Origin: Chryseobacterium sp. SSA4.19 | GTDB lineage: Bacteria > Bacteroidota > Bacteroidia > Flavobacteriales > Weeksellaceae | Assembly: GCF_022601875.1 (NCBI RefSeq) | Contig: NZ_JAKVIP010000033.1 | Span: 1 to 33,700 of the forward strand | Reading direction: 5' to 3' | DNA: 33,700 nucleotides | In this document: positions 32,588 through 33,700 of the stretch, one piece after another | Numbering within the stretch: position 1 is the stretch's first letter | How the letters are laid out: every line of letters starts with the position of its first letter | Program-made: the position numbers and the translations under genes | Notes under the pieces: generated by a model | Told to the model about the DNA's origin: nothing | Seen by the model: the letters and a program-made list of their open reading frames with translations, nothing else | The model's database searches: none

Positions 32588-33546
32588 TTATTATATATTC
32601 TTTTCCACTCATGAATGGTTTTGGAATGTGAATAGGAAAAAAACTGTTTGGCAATACCGATGTCAAATCCTGAATTTATAACAATGGTTAAGATCTCATT
32701 ATCAGAATCATAAACATTGCTGTTAATAAATGTTTCTACAGCTTTTCTAATTTCTGGAGTATTGATGTTATTTCCTGTATTTTTGTCATTTTTTAAATTC
32801 CTGTCTACTTTGATCGATATAATATAAAGATACTTGGTGTCTGAATTATCTGAGAATGGATTGGTATTCATGCTTACCGTCGCATCTGAAATATGATCCT
32901 GTTTTAAAATATCTTCATATACGGGAACCAGTTTTTTTATTTCTGAGTTACTACTGCTCAAACCATAAATTGAAGTGATGATTACCAGTAAAAACACTCC
33001 GCCTGTAATATAGAATGAGCGCTTTTTTATTGCGGGCATGAAAGAAATTGTACTGCTTCTAACTTCCTGAACAACATAAGTTTTTGCAACAATATCATGG
33101 AGGGACTGTCTTGTTTCTTTATTGAAAATATAGAATATAATAATTCCAGTACCTACTGTAAAAATGATTATCCCCTGAATAACTGTAATCACTGAAAATA
33201 AATGAGAACCCGGAATTTTAAACCCGTTCAGGAAAAAAGGTGTCGTATAAACCAATGCTCTGATGAAAGAAGTCTTTAGGCTGACCGTATTTCCAGTAAT
33301 GTCCGTGACCTGTATATGCATTAATTTCTTACCCAAAGTCTGACCGTTGTGAATATTAGAATTTAAGATTGAAAAATAAGACAGTGAAATAAACCATCCG
33401 ATTAATTTTGCATTTTCTCCCAGAGAAATAAAGAAGTTCTTAAAAATCACACCCAATATAAATCCAACGATCCCAAGGACAAAAGAGTCAATTAAGAGAG
33501 CTCCGATTCTCGTCCAGAATTTGGATAATAATAAATTGTTTTCCAT
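32584..33546 (-). CDS. RDD family membrane protein
   Basis: A 320-residue integral membrane protein with an RDD domain. The Arg-Asp pair appears as TRIGALLIDSFVLGIVGF (12-29), and the second half as NGQTLGKKLMHIQV and RQSLHDIVAKTYVV. About four hydrophobic segments span residues 15-145. A further helix, SFYITGGVFLLVIITSIYGL (about 176-195), then precedes a C-terminal domain of about 125 polar residues that probably lies outside the cytoplasm (YLYIISIKVDRNLKND..., ending WKRIYNK). I cannot name this extra domain. RDD proteins are mostly of unknown function; some have been linked to ion exchange. A TAATTTTG box lies 37 bases upstream. Confidence 0.85.
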   Translation of the reverse strand: MENNLLLSKFWTRIGALLIDSFVLGIVGFILGVIFKNFFISLGENAKLIGWFISLSYFSILNSNIHNGQTLGKKLMHIQVTDITGNTVSLKTSFIRALVYTTPFFLNGFKIPGSHLFSVITVIQGIIIFTVGTGIIIFYIFNKETRQSLHDIVAKTYVVQEVRSSTISFMPAIKKRSFYITGGVFLLVIITSIYGLSSSNSEIKKLVPVYEDILKQDHISDATVSMNTNPFSDNSDTKYLYIISIKVDRNLKNDKNTGNNINTPEIRKAVETFINSNVYDSDNEILTIVINSGFDIGIAKQFFSYSHSKTIHEWKRIYNK

Positions 33547-33582
33547 AGTTTTTATTAATTTTTATTAGCCTTTTGAAGATGG

Positions 33583-33590
33583 CAAAATTA
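33583..33590 (-). promoter_or_regulatory. -7 box of the RDD gene
   Basis: TAATTTTG on the minus strand matches TAnnTTTG, with a TTG element at 33614-33616 (23-base spacer) and 37 bases to the ATG. Confidence 0.4.
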
Positions 33591-33625
33591 ATAAAAGCTT
33601 TTGATGATGGGAACAATAATCTTTT

Positions 33626-33700
33626 GACACTCTCCCACAAAGTGTGTAAGTTAAAAAGTCAGGGCTTAGATTTTATAATCTGAGCCTTTCTTCAAAAATA
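33626..33700. mobile_element. Possible end of an IS256-like insertion sequence, running off the window
   Basis: The sequence GACACTCTCCCACAAAGTG, continuing TGTAAGTT, resembles from memory the terminal inverted repeat of IS256-family elements (a CTGTCCCA...GTGTAA type). A 10-bp hairpin (33663-33672 with 33677-33686) with a pyrimidine-rich tail follows, as found near transposase ends. No transposase is visible because the window ends here. Confidence 0.3.

Noticed and set aside
1..33700. tRNA, rRNA, CRISPR arrays and prophage genes
   Set aside because: No cloverleaf with CCA-proximal features, no rRNA-like stretches, no regularly spaced repeats and no phage structural genes were seen on reading; a tRNA or Rfam scan could confirm this.

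Overview
The window reads as chromosomal DNA of a low-GC Flavobacteriales bacterium, most likely Chryseobacterium or a close Weeksellaceae relative. The reasons are a type IX secretion (T9SS) sorting domain, an OMP_b-brl-type outer-membrane protein, a Bacteroidetes-type Mrp without its CxxC motif, promoters of the TAnnTTTG type, and no convincing Shine-Dalgarno sequences. The genus is inferred from gene style, not from a database match. I see no rRNA, tRNA, CRISPR array or prophage. One possible insertion-sequence end lies at the right edge.

Layout. 1-6.1 kb (minus strand): a secreted S15/CocE hydrolase with the residue signature of alpha-amino acid ester hydrolases, a large outer-membrane barrel protein, and a two-gene unit of a BON lipoprotein and a BON/SH3 protein. 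6.2-8.3 kb (plus): a glutamate/aspartate-type symporter and a PhyH-type dioxygenase separated by a strong hairpin. 8.4-11.2 kb (minus): a secreted GH92 alpha-mannosidase. 11.5-14.0 kb (plus): mrp with a NifU-C-domain gene for Fe-S assembly, a 480-base gap, and a LuxR-type response regulator with a degenerate receiver. 14.1-18.9 kb (minus): an AT-rich gene with a C-terminal barstar domain, a 1013-residue T9SS-exported choice-of-anchor I protein, and an atypical SDR gene translationally coupled to a 50-residue membrane micro-ORF. 19.2-24.4 kb: ppk1-ppx (minus, ATGA overlap) diverging from dnaK (plus). 24.5-27.0 kb: small uncharacterised genes, including a three-gene minus-strand cassette of two paralogues flanking a 43-residue tail-anchored micro-protein. 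27.2-31.1 kb (plus): a nucleoid-associated protein, then a bacteriophytochrome kinase with its heme oxygenase. 31.4-33.5 kb: malate dehydrogenase (plus) and an RDD membrane protein (minus).

How the genes work together. The phytochrome/heme oxygenase pair is a self-contained light sensor: the oxygenase makes the biliverdin that the sensor binds. mrp and the NifU-C gene form an Fe-S assembly pair. ppk1-ppx make and degrade polyphosphate and sit back to back with dnaK, a plausible stress-physiology cluster. The secreted hydrolase, mannosidase, barrel protein and T9SS cargo fit a polymer- and peptide-scavenging lifestyle.

The least expected items are the orphan barstar-domain protein, in which the two acidic positions that contact barnase are replaced; two unlisted micro-genes (50 and 43 residues); a plus-strand terminator that closes no known gene and follows a 38-codon ORF; and several long perfect hairpins, one of which overlaps the mdh promoter.
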